NCBI GenBank assembly: GCA_022779465.1
Contig: JALFTB010000020.1
Location: 16,619-80,618, forward strand
Reading direction: 5' to 3'
DNA length: 64,000 nucleotides
Source: CAG-533 sp022779465
GTDB lineage: Bacteria; Bacillota_I; Bacilli_A; RF39; UBA660
Numbering within the stretch: the first letter of the stretch is position 1; each line of letters opens with the position of its first letter. Shown here in pieces: positions 27,952 through 35,423 of the stretch. Under the pieces are notes generated by a model. That model did no database searches. It was not told where the DNA came from and saw only the letters and a program-made list of their open reading frames with translations. Position numbers and translations under genes: made by a program.

Positions 27952-28653
27952 ATGAGAATGGTTAAGTTTAAAAAGAATCATAGTAATTTAGGATTAATTT
28001 TTATTTTATTTATTGTTATGATGACTTCTTTATTATTAAATACGATTGGTAAAAGGGTATCTAATCAGATGATAGATATTAGTAAGATTATTATTAAAGA
28101 TGTGATTATTAATACGGTTAATGCTAATATTAAGGGTGATACTTTAAAGAAATATAATATTAATGATTTAATTAAGATTAATTATAGGGATAAGAAGGTT
28201 AGTGATGTTGATTATAATTTAGAGAATACTTATGATATTTTAATTGATATTAAATCTTCGGTTATGGAAATGATTCCTAAATATGATTTTAGTGGTTATA
28301 GTTATGATGTTAAGGTATTTGATAATTTTATGATTTTAGAGATGCCTTTTTATAATTATAGTAGTAATTTATTACTTGCTAATTTAGGACCTAAAATCAG
28401 TGCTAAAATCAATTATATTAGGTATGTTAATGGTAGTGTTAAGACTAAAATTAAAACTTATGGAATTAATTCTTTACAAGTAGAATTATATTTAAATATT
28501 GAGATATTTAGTGATATTGTTGTTCCTTTTATTAATAAAGAAAATATAACTAGTATGGATATTTTAATATCGTCTAAAATAATACAAGGGGAGATACCTT
28601 CTATATATAATGGATTATATGAATCTGAAAGTAAGATAGTTAAAACTAATTAA
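27952..28653 (+). CDS. yunB: Sporulation protein YunB-like
   Basis: A 233-residue membrane-anchored protein with one N-terminal helix (residues 13-32). The conserved C-terminal part is a good match to YunB: TYGINSLQVELYLNIEIF, then DIVVPFI and later IIQGEIPSIYNGL, like the IVGDIP-x-Y end of Bacillus YunB. YunB is made in the mother cell of sporulating Bacillus and is needed for full spore formation; its activity is unknown. There is no clear ribosome binding site: the first ATG lies 13 bases after a terminator T-run. Confidence 0.78.
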   Translation: MRMVKFKKNHSNLGLIFILFIVMMTSLLLNTIGKRVSNQMIDISKIIIKDVIINTVNANIKGDTLKKYNINDLIKINYRDKKVSDVDYNLENTYDILIDIKSSVMEMIPKYDFSGYSYDVKVFDNFMILEMPFYNYSSNLLLANLGPKISAKINYIRYVNGSVKTKIKTYGINSLQVELYLNIEIFSDIVVPFINKENITSMDILISSKIIQGEIPSIYNGLYESESKIVKTN

Positions 28654-28711
28654 TTTATTATTTTATTTAATATCTATTTGTGGTATATTAATAATAGAAA
28701 GGTAGATGTTA

Positions 28712-29512
28712 ATGAATAATATTTTTATTAATGAATTTATTAATAATGGTATAAATGCTTATTTATTAAAAAAACAAGATAAAGATTATTCTTTAGCTCA
28801 TATTTTTGAACTTAAAGTTATTGAAGTATTAGTAAGAATATATGGTGAAATTAACATCATTAATCCTTATAGAACTAGTAGTGAAAAGAGTTTAAGAGAT
28901 AACTTTAAAATATATGGTTTAACTAATGAAGAATATTATAGATTTATAGGTTATTTAAATGATTATAATGATTGGTTAAATAGTATGAGTAGAGAAAAGA
29001 ATGATACTATTAAAGAGATTGAACTTCTTTTAATTAGAATGATTCTTTTAAAGAATATTAATGTTAAAGCTACTAGTGATGATATAGAAGTTTATGATGA
29101 TTTATTTTTAGCTAAAGATCGAAAGATAGCCCAAATAAATGAGATGGCTTCTACTAATCCTTATTATGTTCAAAAGTATTATTTAAGAAAGAAAAAGATA
29201 TACTTTGAAGATAGTGATTTACATTTTGAAGAAATTGAACCTGACTTGTTATCGAAGACTATGTATCAAAGACATGGTTTATCTATAAATGAAGTTGTTC
29301 AATTATCTAATTTAAAAATAAATGAAATTAATAACATTATTACTAGTGAAGAAGAGGATTTAAATAAGAGTAAACTTAAGGTTAAACCAATTGGATTAAA
29401 TGTGGTTTTAACTTCAGGAAGTGGTTTTGTTGATACTTTAGTTTTACTTAGTATAATGGTTACAGAAATTATGGTTGGTTTTGTAATTGCCATGATTGCA
29501 GGGAGGTTATAG
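28712..29512 (+). CDS. Protein of unknown function with C-terminal membrane helix
   Basis: A 266-residue protein. The first 200 residues are hydrophilic and helical with a high content of Tyr, Glu and Ile; the last 25 (DTLVLLSIMVTEIMVGFVIAM) form a membrane helix. I recognise no domain. The ATG at 28712 fits GAAAGG at nine bases; the ATG two codons earlier is too close. The gene runs into the yutD-like gene with two bases between stop and start. Confidence 0.65.
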   Translation: MNNIFINEFINNGINAYLLKKQDKDYSLAHIFELKVIEVLVRIYGEINIINPYRTSSEKSLRDNFKIYGLTNEEYYRFIGYLNDYNDWLNSMSREKNDTIKEIELLLIRMILLKNINVKATSDDIEVYDDLFLAKDRKIAQINEMASTNPYYVQKYYLRKKKIYFEDSDLHFEEIEPDLLSKTMYQRHGLSINEVVQLSNLKINEINNIITSEEEDLNKSKLKVKPIGLNVVLTSGSGFVDTLVLLSIMVTEIMVGFVIAMIAGRL

Positions 29513-29514
29513 GT

Positions 29515-29793
29515 ATGAAAAGTGTTACTATTAATGAGCACACTTATGAGTTATTAAAGGATTACAGAGAAGGTTTTGAATTACCAGAAGTTGAAAGTAA
29601 ACTAACTGATTATTTTGAAGATTATGATTATATTGTTGGTGATTGGGCTTATGGTAAGTTAAGACTTAAGGGTTTTTATGATTCTAAAAATAAAAAGGTT
29701 AATAATATAAATAATTATAATAATGTTGATAGTTATTTTAAAGATTTTTGTGCAAGTGATTGTAAACATTTTATTATTAAAAAAATTAATTGA
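29515..29793 (+). CDS. yutD: YutD-like protein
   Basis: A 92-residue cytosolic protein. The core YDYIVGDWAYGKLRLKGFY (residues about 37-55) is the signature of the YutD/DUF1027 family of Bacilli, and the end CASDCKHFIIKKI is also typical. The function of the family is not established. GGGAGG lies eight bases before the ATG. The gene ends in TGA, showing that TGA is a stop in this genome. It follows the unknown membrane protein in an operon-like arrangement. Confidence 0.85.
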   Translation: MKSVTINEHTYELLKDYREGFELPEVESKLTDYFEDYDYIVGDWAYGKLRLKGFYDSKNKKVNNINNYNNVDSYFKDFCASDCKHFIIKKIN

Positions 29794-29842
29794 AGTTAAT
29801 TGATTTTTGTGTTAATATTTTATTAGAATAGTGAGGTATTGG

Positions 29843-30127
29843 ATGGATACTAAAGTTAAATTACAAAGAGTAAATGGTGAAATTATTGAAGCAGATATTA
29901 TCAGTTATTTTGAATTACAAAATACTGGTAAAAGATATGTATTTTATACACTTAATGAAATTGTAGAAAATGATTTAGTTAAGATGTATGTATCAGAAGT
30001 AGGGGCTGCTAATATGTTAGCTCAAACTATGACTGATGAAGATTGGACTACATTAAAGTCAATTATGAAATCTATATTGACTGGTCATGAAAATCCAAAT
30101 GTTAAATATTTAAAGTGGGAGGCATAA
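29843..30127 (+). CDS. DUF1292-like small protein
   Basis: A 94-residue soluble protein. The beginning (DTKVKLQRVNGEIIEADIISYFEL, then KRYVFYTLNEI) reads like the DUF1292 fold common in Bacilli, for which no function is known. The ATG at 29843 follows GTGAGG by six bases; the upstream in-frame GTG at 29831 is part of that sequence. Its stop is two bases before the next gene, whose ribosome binding site lies in its last codons. Confidence 0.65.
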   Translation: MDTKVKLQRVNGEIIEADIISYFELQNTGKRYVFYTLNEIVENDLVKMYVSEVGAANMLAQTMTDEDWTTLKSIMKSILTGHENPNVKYLKWEA

Positions 30128-30129
30128 AA

Positions 30130-30756
30130 ATGAATATACAAGGTACATCTAAGGTTATTGCAATAACTAAAGATCAAGCACAAAAAATGAAGAGTGCTTA
30201 TACTAATCAAATAGATGCAATGAGTTTACCAACTGAACCTATTGCACCTGTAACTGTTGCTCCTACTGTTGAACCTTTAACTATGGAAGAACCAGCTATG
30301 AGTGGTGTAACTAATGCAGATATAATAGGTCAAACTCCTAGTGCTCCAGTTGCTCCTGAAACTCAACCTTTAACTACACCAGAAGCACCTACTGTTAGTC
30401 AAGATACTACTCAATCTTTAGCAGGTTATCCAGATACATCAGCTATGAGTGTTGATGAATTAAAAGATGAAATGGCTAAAATTGAACAAGAGATGGCTAC
30501 TAAAAATATTAAAATAATGGATTTCTTAGATGAAATAAATGCAGATTTTCTTTATCATCAACAATTAGTTGCGGAGTTAGATAAGAAAATGGGTTTAACT
30601 AAAGCACCTAATGAGACAGCACCTATTGTTCAAAATGTAGCACCAGCTGCAACTGCTACTCCGGTAGTTCAAGAAACATCACAAGAAATTAGTCCTTTTT
30701 CACCAGGAACAACAGGAAATATGTTTGATGTTCCAACATCAGGAATGAGTTTATAA
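30130..30756 (+). CDS. Pro/Thr/Ala-rich protein of unknown function
   Basis: A 208-residue soluble protein without signal peptide. The first 25 residues are ordinary; residues about 40-105 and 155-200 are low-complexity Pro, Thr, Ala and Val stretches; between them residues about 110-150 form a charged helix (DELKDEMAKIEQEMATK). The layout suggests a flexible scaffold with one coiled-coil segment. GGGAGG precedes the ATG at 30130. A strong terminator follows. I do not recognise the family. Confidence 0.65.
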   Translation: MNIQGTSKVIAITKDQAQKMKSAYTNQIDAMSLPTEPIAPVTVAPTVEPLTMEEPAMSGVTNADIIGQTPSAPVAPETQPLTTPEAPTVSQDTTQSLAGYPDTSAMSVDELKDEMAKIEQEMATKNIKIMDFLDEINADFLYHQQLVAELDKKMGLTKAPNETAPIVQNVAPAATATPVVQETSQEISPFSPGTTGNMFDVPTSGMSL

Positions 30757-30781
30757 AATCAGTATATTACTGATTTTTTTT
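30757..30781 (+). terminator. Terminator after the Pro/Thr-rich protein gene
   Basis: AAATCAGTA / TACTGATTT stem with a three-base loop and eight T. Confidence 0.8.
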
Positions 30782-30794
30782 CATATATAATAAT

Positions 30795-31679
30795 ATGGAA
30801 AATATTTTAAATTATTATTACAATTTAATTATAAAGAAGATGGATGAGGTAGATGATAGCTACTATATTTATACTGATGATGGTTTATATATTTTAAATA
30901 AATTAATTATAGAGGTTAGTGAATTAGAAAGAATAATTAATTATTTAAATAATACAAAAGAACCATATCATTTGTTAGTACTAAATAAAGATAAAGAATT
31001 ATTTACTTTAATTGAAGAAGAAAAATATGTTTTATTTAAAGTTAGATGTGATTTAAATAAAGAGATAAATCCATTATTATTTTCATCTTATATTCTTAAT
31101 GGTGATTATAATTGGAGTGATGTATGGTCTAAGAGAATTGATTATTATGAAACTCAATTAAATGAAGTAGTTAATGATGTTAATGTGTTTTATGCAATGA
31201 ATTATTATATTGGATTAACAGAAAATGCGATTAGTTATTATAATAATCTTATTGATATGTATGGAAGTGGTGAACTTATTTATGCGATTAGTCATCGAAG
31301 GATTACTTCACCAATTAAGGCAATAAGTTATTATAATCCAGCTAATATGATTATTGATTTAAATGTTAGGGATATTGCTGAATATATTAAAATGAGTTTT
31401 TTTGAGGATATTTTGACTGATTCAGAAATTTTAACAATTGTAAATAATTTAAATTTTAATAATATAATGGCTAATATGTTTTTAGTAAGACTTATATATC
31501 CTTCTTATTTCTTTAATCTATATGATCAGTATATTGAGAGTAGGGAAGTAAATAAAAAGATGTTTTTATATATGAAAAAAAGCCATGAATATGAATCTTT
31601 AATTACAAAGATATATTCAAGGCTTTCAATAAAGAACGATATTAAAGCTTATATGTGGATTTTTAAAGTTCAACGTTAA
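30795..31679 (+). CDS. Protein of unknown function
   Basis: A 294-residue soluble protein, rich in Tyr, Asn and Ile, predicted mostly helical in the second half. I recognise no domain. The start is uncertain: the first ATG (30795) lacks a ribosome binding site and directly follows a TATAAT (30786-30791) and a terminator. The ATG at 30840 (sixteenth codon) would leave room for a promoter at that TATAAT and is an alternative. The gene converges with the NifU-like gene, overlapping it by 17 bases. Confidence 0.6.
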   Translation: MENILNYYYNLIIKKMDEVDDSYYIYTDDGLYILNKLIIEVSELERIINYLNNTKEPYHLLVLNKDKELFTLIEEEKYVLFKVRCDLNKEINPLLFSSYILNGDYNWSDVWSKRIDYYETQLNEVVNDVNVFYAMNYYIGLTENAISYYNNLIDMYGSGELIYAISHRRITSPIKAISYYNPANMIIDLNVRDIAEYIKMSFFEDILTDSEILTIVNNLNFNNIMANMFLVRLIYPSYFFNLYDQYIESREVNKKMFLYMKKSHEYESLITKIYSRLSIKNDIKAYMWIFKVQR

Positions 31680-31887
31680 TTACTTCTTTAACTTCGGGAA
31701 CTTCTTCTTGAATTGATCTTAAAACAAAATCATCAATAGTATCATTTTTATACATACAATAACCACAGGCTCCAGTTAATTTTACATATACTGTTCCGTC
31801 TTCATATTTAATAAATTCAATATTTCCTCCATCACTATTAAGATAAGGATTAATTTGATTTATAACTTCTAATATTTTTTCTTCCAT
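31663..31887 (-). CDS. NifU C-terminal-domain Fe-S scaffold protein (Nfu-like)
   Basis: A 74-residue stand-alone NifU C-terminal domain. It has LNSDGGNIEF and the cluster-binding pair in GACGYCMYKNDTI (CxxC at about residues 40-43). Such proteins carry 4Fe-4S clusters to target enzymes; clients here could include the ferredoxin encoded at 26862-27053. The ATG at 31887 follows AGAGGTGA; a GTG three codons before it belongs to that site. It is divergent from the S1-domain gene. Confidence 0.9.
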   Translation of the reverse strand: MEEKILEVINQINPYLNSDGGNIEFIKYEDGTVYVKLTGACGYCMYKNDTIDDFVLRSIQEEVPEVKEVINVEL

Positions 31888-31963
31888 TTTGGTCACCTCT
31901 TAAATTATAACATATTTGGTTATTTATGAAAATAATGTTATAATCTTTAAAGAGGTGAGGAGA

Positions 31964-32320
31964 ATGGATTTTAATTTAGGTGACATTATTGAAGTAACTG
32001 TTACTGGGATTGAGAATTATGGTATATTTGTAAGTGTTAATGATGAATATACTGGTTTAATCCATATATCTGAAATTGATAATAATTTTGTTAAAGATAT
32101 TAATGATTATGTTAAAATAGGGGAAAAGATTTATGCCAATATAATTGGAATAGATCATGATAATAAGCATTTAAATTTATCTATTAAGAATATGAATTAT
32201 AATGATAATGAAAATGGAACTAGAAATATTAAAGAAAGTATTAGTGGTTTTCTTCCTTTACATAATAAATTAGATGAATGGATTAAAGAGTCTTATGATA
32301 AACTAAAAAAAGAGCAATAA
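31964..32320 (+). CDS. S1-domain RNA-binding protein (YugI/CvfD-like)
   Basis: A 118-residue protein with one S1 RNA-binding domain at residues 3-75: GDIIEVTVTGIENYGIFVSV, then GLIHISEID and HLNLSIKNM. It resembles general stress protein 13/YugI, which associates with ribosomes. A short charged C-terminal tail follows. The ATG at 31964 has AGAGGTGAGG upstream; the longer frame begins before this. A terminator separates it from the tRNA genes. Confidence 0.85.
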   Translation: MDFNLGDIIEVTVTGIENYGIFVSVNDEYTGLIHISEIDNNFVKDINDYVKIGEKIYANIIGIDHDNKHLNLSIKNMNYNDNENGTRNIKESISGFLPLHNKLDEWIKESYDKLKKEQ

Positions 32321-32338
32321 CTGCTCTTTGTTTTTTTA
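32306..32338 (+). terminator. Terminator after the S1-domain gene
   Basis: AAAGAGCA / TGCTCTTT stem overlapping the stop codon, then GTTTTTTT. An A-run on the left side lets it also end the leftward tRNA transcript. Confidence 0.75.
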
Positions 32339-32341
32339 AAA

Positions 32342-32417
32342 TGGTGTCCTGTTGGAGATTCGAACTCCAGACCCTTTGATTAAAAGTCAAATGCTCTACC
32401 GACTGAGCTAACAGGAC
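32342..32417 (-). tRNA. tRNA-Lys (TTT)
   Basis: 76 bases with encoded CCA. The acceptor GTCCTGT pairs with ACAGGAC; the anticodon loop reads CTTTTAA, giving anticodon TTT. Last gene of the leftward six-tRNA cluster. Confidence 0.97.
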
Positions 32418-32430
32418 GAAAATAAAAAAT

Positions 32431-32506
32431 TGGCTGCCCCGGGGGGATTCGAACCACCGAAATGTCAGAGTCAAAGTCTGATGCCTTACCACTTGGCTAC
32501 GAGGCA
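32431..32506 (-). tRNA. tRNA-Gln (TTG)
   Basis: 76 bases with encoded CCA. Anticodon stem CAGAC/GTCTG encloses a loop with TTG. Confidence 0.96.
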
Positions 32507-32516
32507 ATATTTTAAG

Positions 32517-32600
32517 TGGTGGAGGGACATAGATTTGAACTATGGAACCCGAAGGAACAGATTTACAGTCTGCCGCGTTTGACCACTTCGCTATCCCTCC
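32517..32600 (-). tRNA. tRNA-Tyr (GTA)
   Basis: 84 bases with encoded CCA and the long variable arm expected for bacterial tRNA-Tyr. The anticodon loop reads CTGTAAA, giving GTA. Confidence 0.96.
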
Positions 32601-32610
32601 ACAATTTAAA

Positions 32611-32687
32611 TGGTGCCGACAGAGGGAGTCGAACCCCCAACCTACTGATTACAAGTCAGTTGCGCTGCCAGTTACGCTATGTCGGCA
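32611..32687 (-). tRNA. tRNA-Thr (TGT)
   Basis: 77 bases with encoded CCA. The acceptor TGCCGAC pairs with GTCGGCA; the anticodon stem CTGA(C) encloses TTGTAA, giving TGT. Confidence 0.96.
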
Positions 32688-32691
32688 AATC

Positions 32692-32768
32692 TGGTGGGCG
32701 ATGTAGGACTCGAACCTACGACCCCCTGCTTGTAAGGCAGGTGCTCTAACCAACTGAGCTAATCGCCC
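32692..32768 (-). tRNA. tRNA-Val (TAC)
   Basis: 77 bases with encoded CCA. The acceptor GGGCGAT pairs with ATCGCCC; the anticodon loop reads CTTACAA, giving TAC. Confidence 0.97.
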
Positions 32769-32793
32769 ACATATAAATGTGAAAAAATAAGTT

Positions 32794-32882
32794 TGGTGCC
32801 CGAGGCCGGACTTGAACCGGCACGAGTTATTATGCTCGCAGGATTTTAAGTCCTGTGCGTCTACCTATTCCGCCACTCGGGC
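32794..32882 (-). tRNA. tRNA-Leu (TAA)
   Basis: 89 bases with encoded CCA and a long variable arm. The acceptor GCCCGAG pairs with CTCGGGC; the anticodon loop gives TAA. First gene of the leftward cluster. Confidence 0.97.
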
Positions 32883-32892
32883 GGGCACATTT

Positions 32893-32910
32893 GTCTTAAT
32901 TAATTAAGAC
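32893..32910. repeat. Perfect 18-bp palindrome in the leader of the leftward tRNA operon
   Basis: GTCTTAATTAATTAAGAC is its own reverse complement. It lies between the -10 box (32917-32922) and the tRNA-Leu 5' end (32882), at the expected first bases of the transcript, so it could be a 5' hairpin or a protein-binding site. Confidence 0.85.
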
Positions 32911-32916
32911 TACTTG

Positions 32917-32945
32917 AGTATATCAATTTTTTCCTGGATTGGCAA
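32917..32945 (-). promoter_or_regulatory. Promoter of the leftward tRNA operon
   Basis: On the minus strand TTGCCA (32945-32940), a 17-base spacer ending in TGA, and TATACT (32922-32917). Transcription would begin near 32910. Confidence 0.8.
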
Positions 32946-33003
32946 GGGTTTTTTAACATTTTTATTATTTTTTGTTATTTTTCTAGAAAAAGCTTACTTT
33001 TTG

Positions 33004-33033
33004 TTGACTAATTTTTTATTTATGTGTTATAAT
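33004..33033 (+). promoter_or_regulatory. Promoter of the rightward tRNA operon
   Basis: TTGACT (33004-33009), 18-base spacer and extended -10 TGTTATAAT (TATAAT at 33028-33033). The leader contains a small inverted repeat TTCC-TATGAA-GGAA (33041-33054) before tRNA-Ser. Confidence 0.8.
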
Positions 33034-33056
33034 CAATTTGTTCCTATGAAGGAAAC

Positions 33057-33147
33057 GGAGAAATACCCAAGTCTGGTTGAAGGGACTGGTCTTGAAAACC
33101 AGGAGGTCGGCAACGGCGCAGGGGTTCGAATCCCTTTTTCTCCGCCA
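33057..33147 (+). tRNA. tRNA-Ser (TGA)
   Basis: 91 bases with encoded CCA and a long variable arm. The acceptor GGAGAAA pairs with TTTCTCC; the anticodon loop reads CTTGAAA, giving TGA. Confidence 0.97.
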
Positions 33148-33154
33148 TAGATAT

Positions 33155-33231
33155 CGCGGGATAGAGCAGTCTGGTAGCTCGTAAGGCTCATAACCTTGAG
33201 GTCGTTGGTTCAAATCCAGCTCCCGCAACCA
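33155..33231 (+). tRNA. Initiator tRNA-fMet (CAT)
   Basis: 77 bases with encoded CCA. The unpaired first position (C1 opposite A72) of CGCGGGA/TCCCGCA marks it as the initiator. The anticodon stem is TAAGG/CCTTG, so only two of the three conserved G-C pairs next to the loop are present; the 29:41 pair is A-U. Confidence 0.95.
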
Positions 33232-33236
33232 ATTTT

Positions 33237-33313
33237 GGTTCGTTAGTCTAGAGGCCTATGACGTCTGCCTGTCACGCAGAAGATCACGGGTTCGAATCCC
33301 GTACGAACCGCCA
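33237..33313 (+). tRNA. tRNA-Asp (GTC)
   Basis: 77 bases with encoded CCA. The acceptor GGTTCGT pairs with ACGAACC; the anticodon stem TCTGC/GCAGA encloses a loop with GTC. Confidence 0.97.
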
Positions 33314-33317
33314 TTTT

Positions 33318-33393
<76 letters not shown>

Positions 33394-33430
33394 TGATGAA
33401 ATGAACTCGCTAGTTCGAGTAAAAGAATTA

Positions 33431-33458
33431 AACGACTTGTTAAAGAGTCGTTTTTTTT
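33431..33458 (+). terminator. Terminator of the rightward tRNA operon
   Basis: AACGACT / AGTCGTT stem followed by eight T. Confidence 0.85.
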
Positions 33459-33538
33459 GTATATTAAATGACAACTTAACTATAAGTGATTTTATTATTA
33501 AATAATTATGATATTATTATGATAATAAAGGAGTTTAT

Positions 33539-34531
33539 ATGGATAAAGTAAGTTCTAAGAAAAAGAAATATATTATTATAATTGTTAGTGTTATTGCTTT
33601 AATACTTTGTATAGGAATTGTTTATTTGATTGTAAATAAAAGTAAAAATAAAGTAAATAATAATGATTCAAAGTCTACTAGTATTACTTCTACAACAATA
33701 AATGCAGAAACTACTACTACTCATAAACCGGAAAAAATAACAATTAAAGTTGAAGATTATATTTTTTCTGATATAGCTGAAAACTTTAAAAATATAAATG
33801 ATGTTGATTATAATAAGAAATCTGATAATAATATTACTTATGAAAAAGATAATGATTTAGTTTATGCTAAACTTAGTGTGGAAAATGGTATTCTTTATGA
33901 ATCAATAGATAAAAATCCTAAAGTTGAAAGTGGTTATTTAAAAGATAAGAGTATTAAAAAACTTTATGTAATTCCAGATGAAGGTTCTTATTTGGTTTAT
34001 GTTTTAACAAGTGATGGAAATATTTATTTGAATGAAAATTATAAAGTGGATAATTTTAAGAAGGTAAGTTCTTCTATTAAAGCTGATGATTTTACTTTTA
34101 TTTCTTATGGTGGTACTTATACTGGTGAATGTAGTTATGCTGATATTTTAATTGTTAAATCAGGTAATCATGATTATATAATAACTAGTTCAGGACCAGA
34201 ATTGTATGATAATTATAAGAAAAATTTAAATTTACTTGCATATCCATTTTGTTTTGCAGACATTAAATTTAAAGTTAATTATAATATGAAGTTAATTGAT
34301 TATATAACTAATAAAGCGGTATTAGATAGTGATAAAGAAGAAATATCTGTAGATTATATGGTTAGAGATAATGATTATATTTATGTTGTTAATAGTAAAT
34401 ATTTTTATAGATATGATTATGTAACAGAGAAATTTGATAAATATCCAGTAAATAAAATAACAAAAAAGAAAAATGGTTTAACTGTTTTATTAGATAATGG
34501 AGATCAAATTGATTTAAATCAACAAAATTAA
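33539..34531 (+). CDS. Membrane-anchored extracellular protein of unknown function
   Basis: A 330-residue protein with a Lys-rich start and one membrane helix (about residues 11-32), a Ser/Thr linker (STSITSTTINAETTTTHK, about 45-63) and a large beta-rich outer domain. Repeated YxxxN and DNDYIYVVNSKYFYRYD patterns in the C-terminal part suggest a beta-propeller-like fold, which is inference. No sorting signal is seen. GGAG lies before the ATG; a ten-pair terminator follows the stop. Confidence 0.65.
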   Translation: MDKVSSKKKKYIIIIVSVIALILCIGIVYLIVNKSKNKVNNNDSKSTSITSTTINAETTTTHKPEKITIKVEDYIFSDIAENFKNINDVDYNKKSDNNITYEKDNDLVYAKLSVENGILYESIDKNPKVESGYLKDKSIKKLYVIPDEGSYLVYVLTSDGNIYLNENYKVDNFKKVSSSIKADDFTFISYGGTYTGECSYADILIVKSGNHDYIITSSGPELYDNYKKNLNLLAYPFCFADIKFKVNYNMKLIDYITNKAVLDSDKEEISVDYMVRDNDYIYVVNSKYFYRYDYVTEKFDKYPVNKITKKKNGLTVLLDNGDQIDLNQQN

Positions 34532-34532
34532 A

Positions 34533-34560
34533 AAAACTTGTTTAAGCAAACAAGTTTTCT
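34533..34560. terminator. Bidirectional terminator
   Basis: AAACTTGTTT / AAACAAGTTT, a ten-pair stem with a four-base loop, between convergent genes. It overlaps the last codons of the leftward gene. Confidence 0.8.
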
Positions 34561-34955
34561 TTATATTTAATGTTATATTCTGATAAAAGTAATCCAAAAG
34601 TGTTTTCATCTTCATAAATGTATTCATGTGAATTTTCATATTTTTCAGCAAATGGATCAGCATCTGAAGCAATATCAAATTTTAAAAATTTGTTATTATT
34701 AAATATTATTTGAATTTCAGTAATATCAGATTTTTGTTTTAATCTATTTATTTTAGTATAGTCAATAATTTGGTTATTAAGTTTTAATAGACAGAAGTTA
34801 GCATATAATTTATTTTTTAATAGAGTTGGTTCATAAGGGATTTCCTCCCCTTGATTGTTAAGATTTGAGATATAAAAATCTGTAAATTCTTTTTTATCAA
34901 TAAGAATGTTATCTCCATTTTCGAATATAATTTTGATTGCTACTATGTTGTCCAT
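34542..34955 (-). CDS. Protein of unknown function
   Basis: A 137-residue soluble, acidic protein without recognised domain, signal or membrane segment. The strand-rich first half (IVAIKIIFENGDNILIDKKEF) and the later EIQIIFNNNKFLKFDI look like a duplicated beta unit. GGTGAG lies five bases before the ATG. It stands alone between a convergent gene and the Arg/Pro tRNA genes. Confidence 0.6.
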   Translation of the reverse strand: MDNIVAIKIIFENGDNILIDKKEFTDFYISNLNNQGEEIPYEPTLLKNKLYANFCLLKLNNQIIDYTKINRLKQKSDITEIQIIFNNNKFLKFDIASDADPFAEKYENSHEYIYEDENTFGLLLSEYNIKYKENLFA

Positions 34956-35132
34956 ATATTCTCACCATGATAATTATAACATAGTTTTTAAAAAAATAAC
35001 TCTAAAATTTTAAAATTTGTATTATTCATCTTTTGTGAATGAAAATTTTTGAATAAATTGGCATATTATTATATTAGTTTGGTAAGTTTTCTTATCTAAT
35101 TGCAAAAAAAGGCTTTATTTTTTCTAAAATTG
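34956..35132. other. Intergenic stretch with nothing recognised
   Basis: AT-rich sequence between the leftward unknown gene and the tRNA-Arg promoter. I see no ORF with a ribosome binding site and no strong hairpin. Confidence 0.5.
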
Positions 35133-35141
35133 TGTTATAAT
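35133..35141 (+). promoter_or_regulatory. Extended -10 promoter of the Arg/Pro tRNA genes
   Basis: TGTTATAAT (TATAAT at 35136-35141), identical to the extended -10 of the rightward tRNA operon. The -35 region is weak. Confidence 0.6.
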
Positions 35142-35165
35142 GTTCTAGTAATTGGTTGGTGGGAT

Positions 35166-35242
35166 GCGCTCATAGCTCAATTGGATAGAGCGTTAGACTA
35201 CGGATCTAAAGGTTGGGGGTTCGACTCCCTCTGGGCGCACCA
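35166..35242 (+). tRNA. tRNA-Arg (ACG)
   Basis: 77 bases with encoded CCA. The acceptor GCGCTCA pairs with TGGGCGC through a G-U; the anticodon stem TAGA/TCTA encloses CTACGGA, giving ACG. Confidence 0.95.
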
Positions 35243-35248
35243 TTATAT

Positions 35249-35325
35249 CGAGAAGTAGCACAGTTTGGTAGTGCACTACGCTTGGGACGTAGGGGTCGCA
35301 GGTTCGAATCCTGTCTTCTCGACCA
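35249..35325 (+). tRNA. tRNA-Pro (TGG)
   Basis: 77 bases with encoded CCA. The acceptor CGAGAAG pairs with CTTCTCG; the anticodon loop reads CTTGGGA, giving TGG. Confidence 0.96.
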
Positions 35326-35335
35326 TTTAAAAATT

Positions 35336-35359
35336 AAATCTCTTTATGAGATTTTTTTT
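35336..35359 (+). terminator. Terminator after tRNA-Pro
   Basis: AAATCTC / GAGATTT stem with a five-base loop and a long T-run. Confidence 0.75.
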
Positions 35360-35423
35360 ATTATCATCTTTTTATTTGATTTAAAATTTAGTATAATAAT
35401 AGAGATAATAAAGGGTGATAAAT

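Noticed and set aside
29791..29793. UGA as tryptophan codon (mycoplasma code)
   Set aside because: TGA ends genes here, TGG is used for Trp and the tRNA-Trp genes have anticodon CCA.
32283..33228. Several ORFs on both strands across the tRNA clusters (for example 32516-32749 and 32914-33150), and one at 35213-35431
   Set aside because: They are translations of tRNA genes; each covers perfect tRNA structures and has no SD or independent coding character.
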